Source of the DNA: an uncultured Selenomonadales bacterium
Lineage (GTDB): Bacteria > Bacillota > Negativicutes > Selenomonadales > Selenomonadaceae
Assembly (NCBI GenBank): GCA_900315155.1
Contig: OMYB01000002.1
Span: forward strand, 272,940 to 336,939
DNA: 64,000 nt
Reading direction: 5' to 3'
A program made the translations under genes and the position numbers. Shown piece after piece: positions 9,491 through 19,191 of the stretch. Numbering within the stretch: position 1 is the first letter of the stretch; every line of letters begins with the position of its first letter. The notes beneath the pieces were generated by a model, which made no database searches, was not told where the DNA came from, and was given only the letters and a program-made list of their open reading frames with translations.

Positions 9491-10510
9491 TTATTTTTTC
9501 GTGTTCAGCGCCGCTTTTCCGTCAAATTTCCCGAACGTGTCGAGTGCCTTGCCGCAGCCAAGCGCCACGCAGGAGAGCGGGTCATCGGCGAGAACCGTCG
9601 GAATCTCCGTCTCGCGGCGGATGAGCTCATCGAGTCCGTAGAGCATCGAGCCGCCGCCCGTCATGATGATGCCGCGGTCCATGATATCTGCCGACAGCTC
9701 CGGCGGCGTCTCCTCGAGGACTTTCTTGACGCAATCGACGATACGGGAGACAGACTGCTCCAGTGCCTCTGCTGCCTGTGCCGTCGTGATTGTCACCGTC
9801 TTCGGCAGGCCGGAAAGCAGGTCGCGGCCGCGGACATCGAGCGTTTCATTGCGCGCATCCGGGAACGCGGCGCCCACCTGCATCTTGACTTCTTCCGCCG
9901 TACGCTCACCGATCATCATATTGAATTCACGCTTGATATACGCGATGATATCTTCATCAAACTTATCGCCGGCAATGCGCAGGCTGTCGCTGTTGACGAT
10001 GCCGCCAAGCGAGATGACCGCAATATCCGTCGTGCCGCCACCGATATCGATGACCATCGAGCCGCACGGCTCGACGATATCGAGGCCGGCGCCCATAGCC
10101 GCTGCGAGCGGTTCCTCGATGAGCTGCGTATGGCGTGCACCAGCCTGCTCGGCAGCCTCCTGCACCGCACGCTGCTCGACCATCGTCGCACCGGACGGGA
10201 TGCAGATGATGATGCGCGGACGGAACACGAAGCTGTGGCCGACAATCTTCTCGATGAAATGGCGCAGCATCGTCTCCGTGATATCGTAGTTCGCGATGAC
10301 ACCGTCGCGCAGTGGACGGATTGCCTGGATATTTCCCGGGGTACGGCCGATCATGCGCTTTGCCTCTTCGCCGACAGCCAGGACCCGATTCGTATCCTTA
10401 TCCACAGCGACGACAGACGGCTCGCGCAGCACGATGCCCTTGCCCTTGACATAGGCCAGTACATTGGCCGTGCCGAGGTCAATACCGATATCCATTGACA
10501 TTCCAAACAT
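9491..10510 (-). CDS. mbl: Rod shape-determining actin homologue, MreB/Mbl
   Basis: A bacterial actin of about 339 residues that guides lateral wall synthesis. The ATPase motifs are clear: phosphate-1 (DIGIDLGTANVLAYVKGKG), connect-1 (IGRTPGNIQAIRPLRDGVIANY), phosphate-2 (MVIDIGGGTTDIAVISLGG) and adenosine motif (IIMTGGGSMLYGLDELI). The ATG at 10510 (MFGMSMDIG) is preferred; an upstream ATG would add seven residues. Its position before flgF makes Mbl the likelier paralogue name. Confidence 0.9.
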   Translation of the reverse strand: MFGMSMDIGIDLGTANVLAYVKGKGIVLREPSVVAVDKDTNRVLAVGEEAKRMIGRTPGNIQAIRPLRDGVIANYDITETMLRHFIEKIVGHSFVFRPRIIICIPSGATMVEQRAVQEAAEQAGARHTQLIEEPLAAAMGAGLDIVEPCGSMVIDIGGGTTDIAVISLGGIVNSDSLRIAGDKFDEDIIAYIKREFNMMIGERTAEEVKMQVGAAFPDARNETLDVRGRDLLSGLPKTVTITTAQAAEALEQSVSRIVDCVKKVLEETPPELSADIMDRGIIMTGGGSMLYGLDELIRRETEIPTVLADDPLSCVALGCGKALDTFGKFDGKAALNTKK

Positions 10511-10929
10511 GACGTTTCTTTCCCCTTCCAAATATAAAAGGAACCGCAGGTTCCCGTTATCAGCAAACCCAAAAACATGAACTCATCCTAACAATCCTCA
10601 CTAAAAATCAGCGGGAATCAGGGGGGCTCCCCTCGCGAGTTCATCCTATAATATATAATAATTTTCCCTGCAATACAAGTAGTCCCGACGACAATCTTGC
10701 AAGGAAAATCACCGCCGTGCAAACGTACGAAACCGATAGAATTGCACGAAAAATATCGCTTTTATTTCTTCTTATGTATACAACTATACGGATTGACATA
10801 GAAACACGATAATGATACGATAAAAGAGACTTAGGGATATTTTTCACATAGCGCTGCATCACCACATGTCTCTGGATATCGCAGCGGTATGTACGCCAGG
10901 TTCATTGTTTCATGGGGGGTAAATAAATC
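10511..10929. other. Divergent intergenic region between mbl and ldh
   Basis: About 420 bases without a convincing gene. It holds the presumed mbl promoter region, a small GGAACC/GGTTCC hairpin at about 10541-10555, an A+T-rich stretch and the ldh promoter. No RNA gene was recognised. Confidence 0.5.
10793..10821 (+). promoter_or_regulatory. SigA-type promoter for ldh
   Basis: TTGACA at 10793-10798, a 17-bp spacer and TACGAT at 10816-10821. The implied leader is about 100 nt. A GGGGGG-containing ribosome-binding site precedes the ATG at 10930. Confidence 0.65.
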
Positions 10930-11886
10930 ATGAACAACAGAAGAAAGATTGTCGTCATTGGTGCCAGCAACGTCGGTTCCGCCGTTGCGAACAAGATTGC
11001 AGACTTCCAGCTCGCTTCGGAAGTCGCTCTCATCGATCTGAACGTTGACAAGGCTGCCGGCGAAGCTCTCGATTCCAGCCATGCTACGTCCTGCGTTTAC
11101 AGCACGAACATCAAATTCCACCTCGGCGATTACAGCGACTGCGATGACGCGAACATCATCGTCATCACGGCCGGCCCGTCCATCAAACCGGGTGAGACGC
11201 CGGATCGCCTGCGCCTCGCTGGCACGAATGCAAAGATCATGCGCTCCGTCTTCGGCGAGATCGTCAAGCACACGAAAGAGGCTGTGATCATCATGATCAC
11301 GAACCCGCTCGATGTCGCTACGTATGTCGTTGCTTCTGAGTTCGATTATCCGCGTAACCTCATCATCGGCACGGGCACGATGCTCGAGACGTATCGTTTC
11401 CGCCGCATCCTCGCCGATAAGTACCAGATGGATCCGAAGAACATCAACGGTTATGTTCTCGGCGAGCATGGCAACTCCGCATTCGTTGCCTGGTCCACGG
11501 TCAACTGCGGCGGCCTCGGCCTCGAGCACATGGACGAGTACTTCCACAAGACGGAGCCGCTCGATCGCAAGGCTGTCGAGAATGAGCTCGTGCAGGTCGC
11601 TTACGACATTATCAACAAGAAGGGCTTCACGAACACGGGTGTTGCTATGGCAGCATGCCGCTTCATCAAAGCTGTTCTCTATGATGAGCACTCCATCCTC
11701 CCGTGCTCCTCGATCCTCGATGGAGAGTACGGCATCCACGATGTCGCCCTCTCCCTGCCGCGCATGATCTGCGCAGAAGGTATCATGCGTTCCTTCGAGG
11801 TTCACCTGACGGATGAGGAGATCGAGGAAATGCACAAGGCTGCCAAGAGCGTTCGCGCTGCTCTTGACGGTGCTGGCGTCAAATAA
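10930..11886 (+). CDS. ldh: L-lactate/2-hydroxyacid dehydrogenase family protein
   Basis: A 318-residue NAD-dependent dehydrogenase of the LDH/MDH superfamily. The Rossmann motif is IGASNVGSAVANK (residues 10-22) and the active-site histidine lies in LGEHGNS (about His180). It probably reduces pyruvate to L-lactate. Two usual LDH positions differ. The catalytic Asp of the usual LDSAR motif is Glu153 here (MLETYRF), and the Gln that sets pyruvate specificity appears as Ile85 (GPSIKPGET). The relationship to hydroxyisocaproate-type enzymes makes the substrate uncertain. It is monocistronic, with its own promoter and terminator. Confidence 0.8.
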   Translation: MNNRRKIVVIGASNVGSAVANKIADFQLASEVALIDLNVDKAAGEALDSSHATSCVYSTNIKFHLGDYSDCDDANIIVITAGPSIKPGETPDRLRLAGTNAKIMRSVFGEIVKHTKEAVIIMITNPLDVATYVVASEFDYPRNLIIGTGTMLETYRFRRILADKYQMDPKNINGYVLGEHGNSAFVAWSTVNCGGLGLEHMDEYFHKTEPLDRKAVENELVQVAYDIINKKGFTNTGVAMAACRFIKAVLYDEHSILPCSSILDGEYGIHDVALSLPRMICAEGIMRSFEVHLTDEEIEEMHKAAKSVRAALDGAGVK

Positions 11887-11920
11887 GAATATCCTACCTG
11901 TTCGGATTCCAGATAACGAA

Positions 11921-11947
11921 AAGGCGGTGCTTCGGCACCGCCTTTTT
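11921..11947. terminator. Bidirectional terminator between ldh and sucD
   Basis: A 10-bp stem AAGGCGGTGC / GCACCGCCTT with a TTCG loop, T-rich on both sides, between the convergent ldh and sucD genes. Confidence 0.9.
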
Positions 11948-11966
11948 GTATGCTCTGTTTCAAAAT

Positions 11967-12869
11967 TTAACAGGTGTGGCAGGCATCATAGATACCCGCA
12001 CGTTTCAGCGTATCGACGACCGTATCGCCGATCTGCGCGACCGTATCCGCGACTTCGATGCCGACGGCGTTGAGTGCGCGGATCTTGTCCGCTGCCGTGC
12101 CCTTGCCGCCCGCGATGATGGCGCCTGCATGCCCCATGCGCTTGCCCGGAGGTGCCTGGCGCCCGGCAATAAAGGCTGCCACAGGCTTCTTCATGTTCGC
12201 ATGGATCCATTTCGCTGCGTCTTCCTCGGCCGTGCCGCCGATCTCGCCGATCATGAGAATCGCATAGGTATCCTCATCTTCATTGAAAAGTTTCAGCGCA
12301 TCGATGAAATCCGTCCCCTTGATGGGGTCGCCACCGATGCCGATGGCCGTAGTCTGCCCGATGCCAGCCTCGGTGAGCTGATACGTGGCCTCATACGTCA
12401 GCGTGCCCGAGCGGGAAATGACGCCGACGTGCCCCTTGCGATGGATGTAGCCCGGGATGATGCCGAGCTTACATCCATCCACGGTCAGGAGTCCTGGGCA
12501 GTTCGGCCCGACGAGGCGGGTCTTCTTCCCCTCCATATAGCGGCGCACCTTCACCATGTCCTGCACGGGGATATGCTCCGTAATGCAGACGACGAGATCC
12601 AGTCCGGCATCCACGGCCTCCAGAATCGCATCTGCCGCATAGGGAGCCGGTACATAGATGACGGATGCCGTGGCACCCGTCGCATCGACGGCATCGCGGA
12701 CGGTGTTGTAGACCGGCACGCCCTCGACGGTTTGTCCCGCCTTGCCCGGCGTGACACCGGCGACGATCTTCGTCCCGTACTCGAGCATGGCTTTCGTATG
12801 GAACGAAGCTGCCTTGCCCGTAATGCCCTGAACAATAACCTTTGTATCTTTATCTGCTAATATACCCAT
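11967..12869 (-). CDS. sucD: Succinyl-CoA synthetase (ADP-forming) alpha subunit
   Basis: A 300-residue subunit that binds CoA and carries the phosphohistidine. Visible motifs are [17 protein letters not shown] (CoA fold), [10 protein letters not shown], and the active-site histidine segment [21 protein letters not shown] (His near residue 246). It forms an operon with sucC, 15 nt apart. In a succinate/propionate-type fermenter the pair interconverts succinate and succinyl-CoA. Confidence 0.95.
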   Translation of the reverse strand: MGILADKDTKVIVQGITGKAASFHTKAMLEYGTKIVAGVTPGKAGQTVEGVPVYNTVRDAVDATGATASVIYVPAPYAADAILEAVDAGLDLVVCITEHIPVQDMVKVRRYMEGKKTRLVGPNCPGLLTVDGCKLGIIPGYIHRKGHVGVISRSGTLTYEATYQLTEAGIGQTTAIGIGGDPIKGTDFIDALKLFNEDEDTYAILMIGEIGGTAEEDAAKWIHANMKKPVAAFIAGRQAPPGKRMGHAGAIIAGGKGTAADKIRALNAVGIEVADTVAQIGDTVVDTLKRAGIYDACHTC

Positions 12870-12884
12870 TCATGGTTCTCCCTT

Positions 12885-14081
12885 TCAAGCGGCTGCCTCG
12901 GACTCCTTGACCATACGGACGATGGACTCGGCACCGCTCTCCATGCTCTCGGCCAGGATGACATTCTCGATATCCGACTCGCGCAGGATCTGGCGGCCAA
13001 GCTCCACGTTCGTGCCCTCGAGCCGGACGACGACCGGAACCGGCAGGGATTTGCCATCATTGGATACCATGCGTGCTGCCTCGACGATACCCCTTGCGAC
13101 GAAATCGCAGCGGTTGATGCCGCCAAAGATATTGACGAAGATGCCGCGTGCCTGATTGCCCTCCAGCATAATGCGGAATGCCGTCGCAATCTTCTCCGGC
13201 GTGGAATCACCGCCGACATCGAGGAAATTTGCCGGATCGCCGCCGAAGTATTTGATGATATCGACCGTAGCCATCGCGAGGCCTGCGCCGTTGACCATGC
13301 AGGCAACATCGCCGCCAAGGTCGACATAGTTGAGCCCAGCCTTGGCAGCCTCGCGCTCCTTCTTGTTTTCCTCGTTGGGGTCGCGGAGCATATCGATTTC
13401 CGGATGGCGGAACAGCGCGTTATCATCGAAGTTCATCTTCGCATCGAGAGCAACGACATCGTCTTCCGTCGTCACGACGAACGGGTTCGTCTCAACGAGC
13501 GTGCAATCCTTATCGGTAAAGGCTGCATAAAGCCCCTGCATGAAACGCTCCGCCTTGCGGATGGCCGGCTTCGGGAGATGCAGGCCGTAGGCCATGCGGC
13601 TGCACTGATACGGCATGAGGCCGACAGCCGGGTCGATGACCTCTTTGAGGATTTTCTCCGGCATCGTGGCGGCGACTTTCTCGATCTCCATACCGCCCTC
13701 CTCGGAGCCCATCATGACTGCGCGGCCCGTGCTGCGGTCGAGCACGATGGACAGGTAATACTCTTTCTTGATGCTCGCGCCGGCTTCGATGAGGAGGCGG
13801 TGCACCACTTTGCCCTGCGGACCCGTCTGTTTCGTTACCAGCGTCTTGCCGAGGAGCTCATCCGCATGAACGGCCACCTCGCGCAGGGAGTGGGCGATCT
13901 TGACGCCGCCGGCCTTGCCGCGGCCTCCTGCATGGATCTGTGCCTTGACGACCACGGTATCGGAACCAAGACGCTCTGCTGCTGCCACTGCCTCGCTGAC
14001 GCTGAAGGCCGGAATCCCCTCCGGAACCACAACACCATACTGGCTCAGGATCTGCTTGCTCTGATATTCATGGATGTTCAT
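12885..14081 (-). CDS. sucC: Succinyl-CoA synthetase (ADP-forming) beta subunit
   Basis: A 398-residue ATP-grasp subunit beginning [17 protein letters not shown]. It has the nucleotide-binding segment [18 protein letters not shown] and the C-terminal [16 protein letters not shown] loop. It is co-transcribed with sucD. Length and motifs are normal. Confidence 0.95.
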   Translation of the reverse strand: MNIHEYQSKQILSQYGVVVPEGIPAFSVSEAVAAAERLGSDTVVVKAQIHAGGRGKAGGVKIAHSLREVAVHADELLGKTLVTKQTGPQGKVVHRLLIEAGASIKKEYYLSIVLDRSTGRAVMMGSEEGGMEIEKVAATMPEKILKEVIDPAVGLMPYQCSRMAYGLHLPKPAIRKAERFMQGLYAAFTDKDCTLVETNPFVVTTEDDVVALDAKMNFDDNALFRHPEIDMLRDPNEENKKEREAAKAGLNYVDLGGDVACMVNGAGLAMATVDIIKYFGGDPANFLDVGGDSTPEKIATAFRIMLEGNQARGIFVNIFGGINRCDFVARGIVEAARMVSNDGKSLPVPVVVRLEGTNVELGRQILRESDIENVILAESMESGAESIVRMVKESEAAA

Positions 14082-14385
14082 GACGATTTCCTCCCCACCA
14101 TATATCGAAACAATCGTCTTTTACGTAAAGACCTATTGTCTGACAGCCTTACACTATATGACCAATATGCTCAGGATTGAAAATTTACTATTCCTGATTG
14201 GCATACTTCATACTACCATTTCTTTATAGCTTTGTCTATAGCAAAATGGCAGGTTTACGGTTAAAATTTCACTCATTATCCATGTATACAAGAAAACACG
14301 CACTTTTTTCGCGTGCGTGTTAAAAAATATAATATTAATGTCCTTTATAGAAAGTCTGCCACATTACAGTATTGGCATAAACGGC
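14082..14385 (-). other. Intergenic region galM/sucC with terminator
   Basis: 304 bases. An AACACGCAC / GTGCGTGTT stem at 14295-14321, with Ts following on the minus strand, ends galM transcription. The rest is A+T-rich and should hold the sucC promoter, but no clear -35/-10 pair is picked out. No gene is seen. Confidence 0.55.
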
Positions 14386-15513
14386 TTATTTCTCACCCAG
14401 CACGTAAACGGTCTGTGCTTTCCAGGTCTCGCCCTTCTTCAGGATCGGCTGGGGGAAGTTCGGATGTGCCAGGGCGTTCGGGAAATACTGCGTCTCGAGC
14501 GCAAAGCCGGAACGGCGTGGGAACGTCGCCCCCTTCTTGCCCGGGAAACTGCCATCCAGGAAGTTGCCCGTGTAGAACTGGATGCCCGGCTGCGTCGTAT
14601 AGCAGGTCAGCGTGATGCCCGTCTTATCCGATGCGGCGTAGGCTGCCTTCTTGAGGCCGCCCTTGAGGTAGTCGATCGGGCAGGTCGGGTCAAAGCCGAA
14701 CTGGCCCGGTTTCATCTCGACCACGGCCGGCTCGTCGCGGATCACCCAGTTGTGGTCATAACCGCAGCCCATCTTCAGCTCATCGAAGTCATCGTCGATA
14801 TGCTCACCAATGCGCACCGGCTGGCGCAGGTCCATCGGCGTACCCTCGACCGGCAGGATGCGGCCATCCGGCAGGGACTCGGCATCTGCCCAGGTATACT
14901 CGTCCGCAAAGATCTGGATATTCTGGTCGAGGATCGAGCCGCTGTCAAAGCCGTCGAGGTTGAAATACGTATGGTTCGTGAGATTGCAGATCGTATCCTG
15001 ATCGCTGACCGCCTCATACTGGATGGAGAGCTCATTATCATTGGAAAGGGAGTACAGCACGGTCACATCCATATTGCCCGGATAGCCGCCCTCACCGTCC
15101 GGGCTGTGATACGTGAGCTTCAGTCCCGTATAAACCGGCTCCGCCTTCCAAAGCTTCATATGGAAACCGTAGAATCCTCCATGGATATGATTCTGCTGAT
15201 GGCTGCCCGTATTGAGCTCCAGCTGATACTCCTTGCCGCCGATGACAGCCTTGCCGCCCTCGATGCGGTTCGCATGGCGTCCGACGATACCGCCCATAGC
15301 CGTATCATTATCCTGCTCGTACGTTGCGCCATCTGCGTAGCCGAGCACGACATCGACAAATTTCGCCTCGGGGCCCATCACGCGCCAGCCGACGATGCGG
15401 GCGCCGAACGTCGTGATCTTGACCTCCGTGCCCTTCGTATTGCGCAGCGTATACAGGTCGATATCGCGGCCATCGCTCGTTTTGCCAAATGCTTCTTTTC
15501 TGATTTCTGCCAT
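14386..15513 (-). CDS. galM: Aldose 1-epimerase (galactose mutarotase)
   Basis: A 375-residue GalM-family enzyme interconverting alpha and beta anomers of galactose, feeding galK. Motifs include GRHANRIEGG, the histidine-bearing HQQNHIHGGFYGFHMKLW, NLTNHTYFNL, and ALETQYFPNALAHPNFPQPIL near the C-terminus. The ATG at 15513 has a GGGAGG site. It lies apart from galKET but carries similar operator-like sequences upstream, so the same LacI-type regulator may control it. Confidence 0.92.
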   Translation of the reverse strand: MAEIRKEAFGKTSDGRDIDLYTLRNTKGTEVKITTFGARIVGWRVMGPEAKFVDVVLGYADGATYEQDNDTAMGGIVGRHANRIEGGKAVIGGKEYQLELNTGSHQQNHIHGGFYGFHMKLWKAEPVYTGLKLTYHSPDGEGGYPGNMDVTVLYSLSNDNELSIQYEAVSDQDTICNLTNHTYFNLDGFDSGSILDQNIQIFADEYTWADAESLPDGRILPVEGTPMDLRQPVRIGEHIDDDFDELKMGCGYDHNWVIRDEPAVVEMKPGQFGFDPTCPIDYLKGGLKKAAYAASDKTGITLTCYTTQPGIQFYTGNFLDGSFPGKKGATFPRRSGFALETQYFPNALAHPNFPQPILKKGETWKAQTVYVLGEK

Positions 15514-15578
15514 GGAAAAAACCTCCCAAATGTTATATGACATTTCGTACGATTCGATACAATTGTACTTCCTCTATC

Positions 15579-15647
15579 ACTTTACTCTGTTATTTGGACA
15601 ATGTCAACCGTTTTCCGCGACAAAATAAGAAAAATGTAAACGATTGC
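15579..15647 (-). promoter_or_regulatory. galM promoter with LacI-type operator-like sites
   Basis: On the minus strand, TTGACA (15607-15602) and TAAAGT (15584-15579) are 17 bp apart. An operator-like GGAAAACGGTTGAC overlaps the -35 box. TGTAAACGATTGC at 15635-15647 lies upstream and resembles the galK operator sequences. Confidence 0.6.
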
Positions 15648-15660
15648 TGCAAATGCCAAG

Positions 15661-15692
15661 AAAAAAAGCTCTCCTCCATCGCGGAGAAGAGC
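15661..15692 (-). terminator. Flagellin terminator
   Basis: An imperfect GCTCTCCTCC...GGAGAAGAGC hairpin followed by seven Ts on the minus strand, just past the flagellin stop codon. Confidence 0.75.
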
Positions 15693-15704
15693 GGAATTTC
15701 CTTA

Positions 15705-16514
15705 TCAGGAAAGCAGGGACAGCACACTGGAACGATTCTGCATCTGCATCTTCGTTGCAAAAAGTGCCATCTGCTCGAGCGTACGGGACGAGCTGAGTTT
15801 CGTGACCTCTTTGGCGATATCCGTGCTGTCCATCACCGAAGCCTGGCCGAGCAGGCCTTCCTCGACAGCCGTCTGGTTGGCCGATTTGTACTCGAGCCCC
15901 TGCTGCGCAGCGCCGATGGTCGTTGCCTGATCGAGAGCCTTATTCAGGGCACTGTCCACCGTATCGAGGGCGGACGAAATCGAATCCGGGTTCGTCAGGT
16001 CGATCGTGGAATTCCCCTGGTCGTCCGTGAGGCCGAGGCCTTTCGCTGTGAGGTTGCCGAGCGGCACGTTCGTGTAACCGTCCGTATCCGCAACAGCAAC
16101 ACTGCCCTGCGAGCCATCCAGCAGCGTCTTGCCGTTGAACGTAGCGGTATAGGCATTGTCATCGATGGCCCCGATCGTCGCATTGACCGACTTCTGCAGC
16201 GTGGCGAGATCTGAGCTGCCATTCGTGCCATTGGCTGCCTGCAGGATCTGCGAGCGCAGGGAAGACAGCATCTCAATGGTGTTGCCAGCTGCGCCGCTTG
16301 CCGTTGCCAGGATGGAATTGGCATTCTGTGTATTGTTATTGGCCTGTGCAGCCGCACCAATGCCGCTGTAGGTGCGCTGGATAATCGCATAATCGGATGG
16401 CCCGAACGCCGCACCGGGGAATTTCGACCCCGTCGCAAGCTTGCGCATGCTCACCGAAGAGGCCTGATGGGCGCGGTTGAGGGAGCTGAGCGTATTCACA
16501 CTGTTGATGCTCAT
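15705..16514 (-). CDS. Short flagellin
   Basis: A 269-residue filament protein. The N-terminal D0/D1 coil starts SINSVNTLSSLNRAHQASSVSMRKLATGSKF. The C-terminal coil has MDSTDIAKEVTKLSSSRTLEQMALFATKMQMQNRSSVLSLLS. Both are recognisably flagellin, but the first coil departs from the common LRINSAADDAAG consensus. The middle domain is only about 90 residues. It is monocistronic with its own promoter and terminator. It could be a minor flagellin paralogue rather than the main filament protein. Confidence 0.85.
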   Translation of the reverse strand: MSINSVNTLSSLNRAHQASSVSMRKLATGSKFPGAAFGPSDYAIIQRTYSGIGAAAQANNNTQNANSILATASGAAGNTIEMLSSLRSQILQAANGTNGSSDLATLQKSVNATIGAIDDNAYTATFNGKTLLDGSQGSVAVADTDGYTNVPLGNLTAKGLGLTDDQGNSTIDLTNPDSISSALDTVDSALNKALDQATTIGAAQQGLEYKSANQTAVEEGLLGQASVMDSTDIAKEVTKLSSSRTLEQMALFATKMQMQNRSSVLSLLS

Positions 16515-16584
16515 AGCGCATCTTCCTTTCTATATCGACACAAAAGAACACTCAAACAAAAGAAGGAATTCTCCTCCTACTATC

Positions 16585-16613
16585 AGTATAGATGCAACGT
16601 CCTGCGTTTTCAA
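16585..16613 (-). promoter_or_regulatory. SigA-like flagellin promoter
   Basis: On the minus strand, TTGAAA (16613-16608), a 17-bp spacer and TATACT (16590-16585). No sigma-28 type TAAA...GCCGATAA element was seen in this leader. Confidence 0.6.
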
Positions 16614-16639
16614 GGAAATGCGGATTAAAAATCTGCCTC

Positions 16640-17944
16640 TCAATGTTTATCTGTTTCTTTGATGCACGAGGCAAAGATGAACTGATTGCCGAGCACGTCC
16701 ATATTCGCCGAGTTGCGTGCTGCAGCATCGCGGAAATCCTGCCAGGCCTCTGCATACTTCTTCTCGCGGATGTGCGCTACGCCGATGCCGTTCGCCGCTG
16801 CCGCAGACTCCGGATTCATGCCAAGTACCTGCGTGAAATCGCGCAAGGCTTCCTTGTTCTTCTTCATCGAGAGGTTCAGAAGAGCGCGGTTATACCAGGC
16901 CGCCATGAAGTCCGGGGTCTTTTTGAGGAGCTCATCGTAGATTTTCAGGGCATCCTTCTGCTTTCCCTGCTTCTCCCGCACGAGCGCGAGGTCATAGCGT
17001 GCCTCGGCACTCGCATCATCCAGCTGGACGGCCTTCCCGAAATCCTTTGCCGCCTCCGCATCATCGCCGCGGAAGCCCTGGACGATGCCACGATAGATAT
17101 AGGCATCTGCCGACCCCGGATTTGCCTCGACGCGTGCCTGTGCTGCAGCCAGCGACGTATCCGAGCCGTCCGGCGCCTGAGCCTGCTGCCAGAGCTTCAG
17201 GATATCCTGTCCATACGTCCTGCCCGGCACAGCCCAGACGCCATTCAGCCCCGTCCATACGCGGATCTGGCCGTGGATCTCCGGATGATAGCGGACGATG
17301 AGGCTGTAACGCGGATCCACGATGGCCGCCTTGGGCTCATCCTTGCCCGCATAAGCCAGCAGGTGCTGGATATGCGCACGTGCGCCGAGCTGCGGCGTCG
17401 CAAAGCTCGCGCCCGGCTCGTGGTTCCCCGTCGCACCGAGGCCGCAGAAGTTATTCTGTTTCGGCGACACGTCACCGCCATAGGCAAAGAACCCCGTCTC
17501 CTTCAATGCCTGGCAGAGTGCAACATCCGGGCGGATTCCTTCGCGGCCGGCTTCCTCATAGTAAAATCGGACAATATCCTCCACCGTGCACTGCAATTTC
17601 GGCTCCGGATTGCGGCGCAGGATGAACCGCACCATCTGCTCCTGCGTCGCCGTGGCCGGTCCCATGACCGTGACGGTCTGCGGCGCGGCTGCCGGTGCCG
17701 TATAGGGCTCGCTGTATGCCTTCCCCAGCCGCCAGTTCACCTCGCGGATTGCCTTTTCATTCACCTTGCCCGGCAGGGTTTCCGCAAAATCCGGACGCCC
17801 CGGCAGCGTGCGTTGCTCCACCGCCGTCTGGCGAACCGTATCCGACACGACAGACATATCCTTCGCCGCAGCCAGGCCGGATACCGGTACGGAAACAATC
17901 AGTCCGGCCAGCAGGACCGCTGCCAGCTTCTCCCCCTTGTTCAC
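16640..17944 (-). CDS. Secreted glucosaminidase-domain protein with TPR repeats
   Basis: An exported protein of about 434 residues. After the signal peptide and a linker comes a lysozyme-like glucosaminidase domain, residues about 120-260: VRFYYEEAGREGIRPDVALCQALKETGFF with its glutamate, then NFCGLGATGNHEPGASF and ARAHIQHLLAYA. The C-terminal third has three or four tetratricopeptide repeats (ADAYIYRGIVQGFRGDDAEAAKDFGKAVQLD and following). A peptidoglycan hydrolase with a protein-interaction tail is inferred. The start is the GTG at 17944 behind AAGGGAGGAG; upstream codons run into the tRNA gene. Confidence 0.82.
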   Translation of the reverse strand: MNKGEKLAAVLLAGLIVSVPVSGLAAAKDMSVVSDTVRQTAVEQRTLPGRPDFAETLPGKVNEKAIREVNWRLGKAYSEPYTAPAAAPQTVTVMGPATATQEQMVRFILRRNPEPKLQCTVEDIVRFYYEEAGREGIRPDVALCQALKETGFFAYGGDVSPKQNNFCGLGATGNHEPGASFATPQLGARAHIQHLLAYAGKDEPKAAIVDPRYSLIVRYHPEIHGQIRVWTGLNGVWAVPGRTYGQDILKLWQQAQAPDGSDTSLAAAQARVEANPGSADAYIYRGIVQGFRGDDAEAAKDFGKAVQLDDASAEARYDLALVREKQGKQKDALKIYDELLKKTPDFMAAWYNRALLNLSMKKNKEALRDFTQVLGMNPESAAAANGIGVAHIREKKYAEAWQDFRDAAARNSANMDVLGNQFIFASCIKETDKH

Positions 17945-18011
17945 GTGAACTCCTCCCTTATCGACAGAGAAAAGAAAAGACGCTGTATCGCTACAGCGTC
18001 TGCATTTCCAA

Positions 18012-18085
18012 TGGAGCGGACGGGGGGAATCGAACCCCTCTCTCAAGCTTGGGAAGCTCGCATTCTACCGATGAACTACGTCCGC
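18012..18085 (-). tRNA. tRNA-Gly (anticodon CCC)
   Basis: The minus strand folds as a complete tRNA: acceptor GCGGACG/CGTCCGC, anticodon stem CGAGC/GCTTG enclosing the loop TTCCCAA (anticodon CCC, reading GGG), T loop TTCGATT, discriminator T and encoded CCA at 18014-18012. Confidence 0.9.
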
Positions 18086-18158
18086 AAAGCTCTGTACGTC
18101 TTGCCACGTACAAAGGATATTATACACTTTTTTGCGTAGCTTGGCAAGGCTTTTCCTC

Positions 18159-19187
18159 TTATTCCTTGCACGGCCCCGTCGAGTCACGCTCGATGATCTC
18201 ATTTTGCAGTGTAATGTGCCTGCTGGAAGCGCCCTTGATGCAATCGATGAGGACGGTCACGGCATCGGTGCCGAGCTGAAGCATATTCTGGTCGACCGTC
18301 GTGAGTTTCGGCTCAACGAAACGGGAAAGCGCAATGTTATCGTAACCCATGATGGAAACATCCTCCGGCACGCGCAGGCCGAGCTTCTTGCAGGCATTGA
18401 GCGCACCGACGGCCATGAGGTCGTTGCAGCAGCTGATCGCCGTCGGATTTTTCTTACGGATGACCGGGATCAGCGTTTCCGTCGTCTTGTCGACCGTGCT
18501 GATGCTGTTGCCCTCACCGATATTGACGATGAGTTCCTCATCCAGCAGCCCCTTCTCGCTCATGATATGGCGATAAGATTCCTCCTTTACCGTATAGGAA
18601 TCGGAGTGCCCGCCACGCACGAACAGGATGTGCCGATGCCCCAGCCCCATGAGATACTGAAGTGCCTCCGCCGAGCCTCTGCGCTCATCATTATTGACAT
18701 AGGAGGCATTCGGCAGCTGCTGCCAGCCCGTATTGATGAACACGATAGGTGCGTGGGAGATAACATCCGTATAGAACGACGCATGGATATGCGCCGTATT
18801 CGGGCTGACAACGATGATGCCCGACACATTGCGCGCGACGAGTGCACGAACGCAGTCCATCTCCTGCTGCGGATCATTCTTTGCGCAGTTGATGAGCAGC
18901 GAGTAATTGTAGTTGCGCACCGTCTCCTCGATGCCATCGATGACCTCGGCAAAGAACATATTGTAAAAGCTCGGTACGACGACACCGATGGTCGTCGAAT
19001 GGCGCATGTTCAGCTCGCGGGCCTGGACATTGGGAACATAGTGCAGGGTGTCGATGGCCGCCTGCACACGGTCCCTGGTATCCTGCCGGACGGGATAGTT
19101 CCCATTTACGACACGGGATACCGTTGCTACCGATACACGCGCCATCTTCGCGACGTCAATGATGGTCGCTTTCTTCTGCTTCAGCAA
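18159..19187 (-). CDS. LacI/GalR-family transcriptional regulator
   Basis: A 342-residue repressor. The N-terminal HTH ATIIDVAKMARVSVATVSRVVNG (residues 7-29) is followed by a periplasmic-binding-like sensor domain with GIVVPSFYNMFFAEVIDGIEE and the ISCCNDLMAVGALNACKKLG segment. It is the last gene of the galKET operon, five bases after galT, with its ribosome-binding site inside the end of galT and a probable TTG start. It likely binds the GTAAACG-type operators upstream of galK, galE and galM, with a galactose-derived ligand (inference). Confidence 0.9.
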   Translation of the reverse strand: MLKQKKATIIDVAKMARVSVATVSRVVNGNYPVRQDTRDRVQAAIDTLHYVPNVQARELNMRHSTTIGVVVPSFYNMFFAEVIDGIEETVRNYNYSLLINCAKNDPQQEMDCVRALVARNVSGIIVVSPNTAHIHASFYTDVISHAPIVFINTGWQQLPNASYVNNDERRGSAEALQYLMGLGHRHILFVRGGHSDSYTVKEESYRHIMSEKGLLDEELIVNIGEGNSISTVDKTTETLIPVIRKKNPTAISCCNDLMAVGALNACKKLGLRVPEDVSIMGYDNIALSRFVEPKLTTVDQNMLQLGTDAVTVLIDCIKGASSRHITLQNEIIERDSTGPCKE

Positions 19188-19191
19188 GTTG

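Noticed and set aside
18001..18046. N-terminal extension of the glucosaminidase/TPR protein
   Set aside because: The extra codons come from the tRNA-Gly gene; a GTG with a strong ribosome-binding site and a signal peptide starts at 17944.
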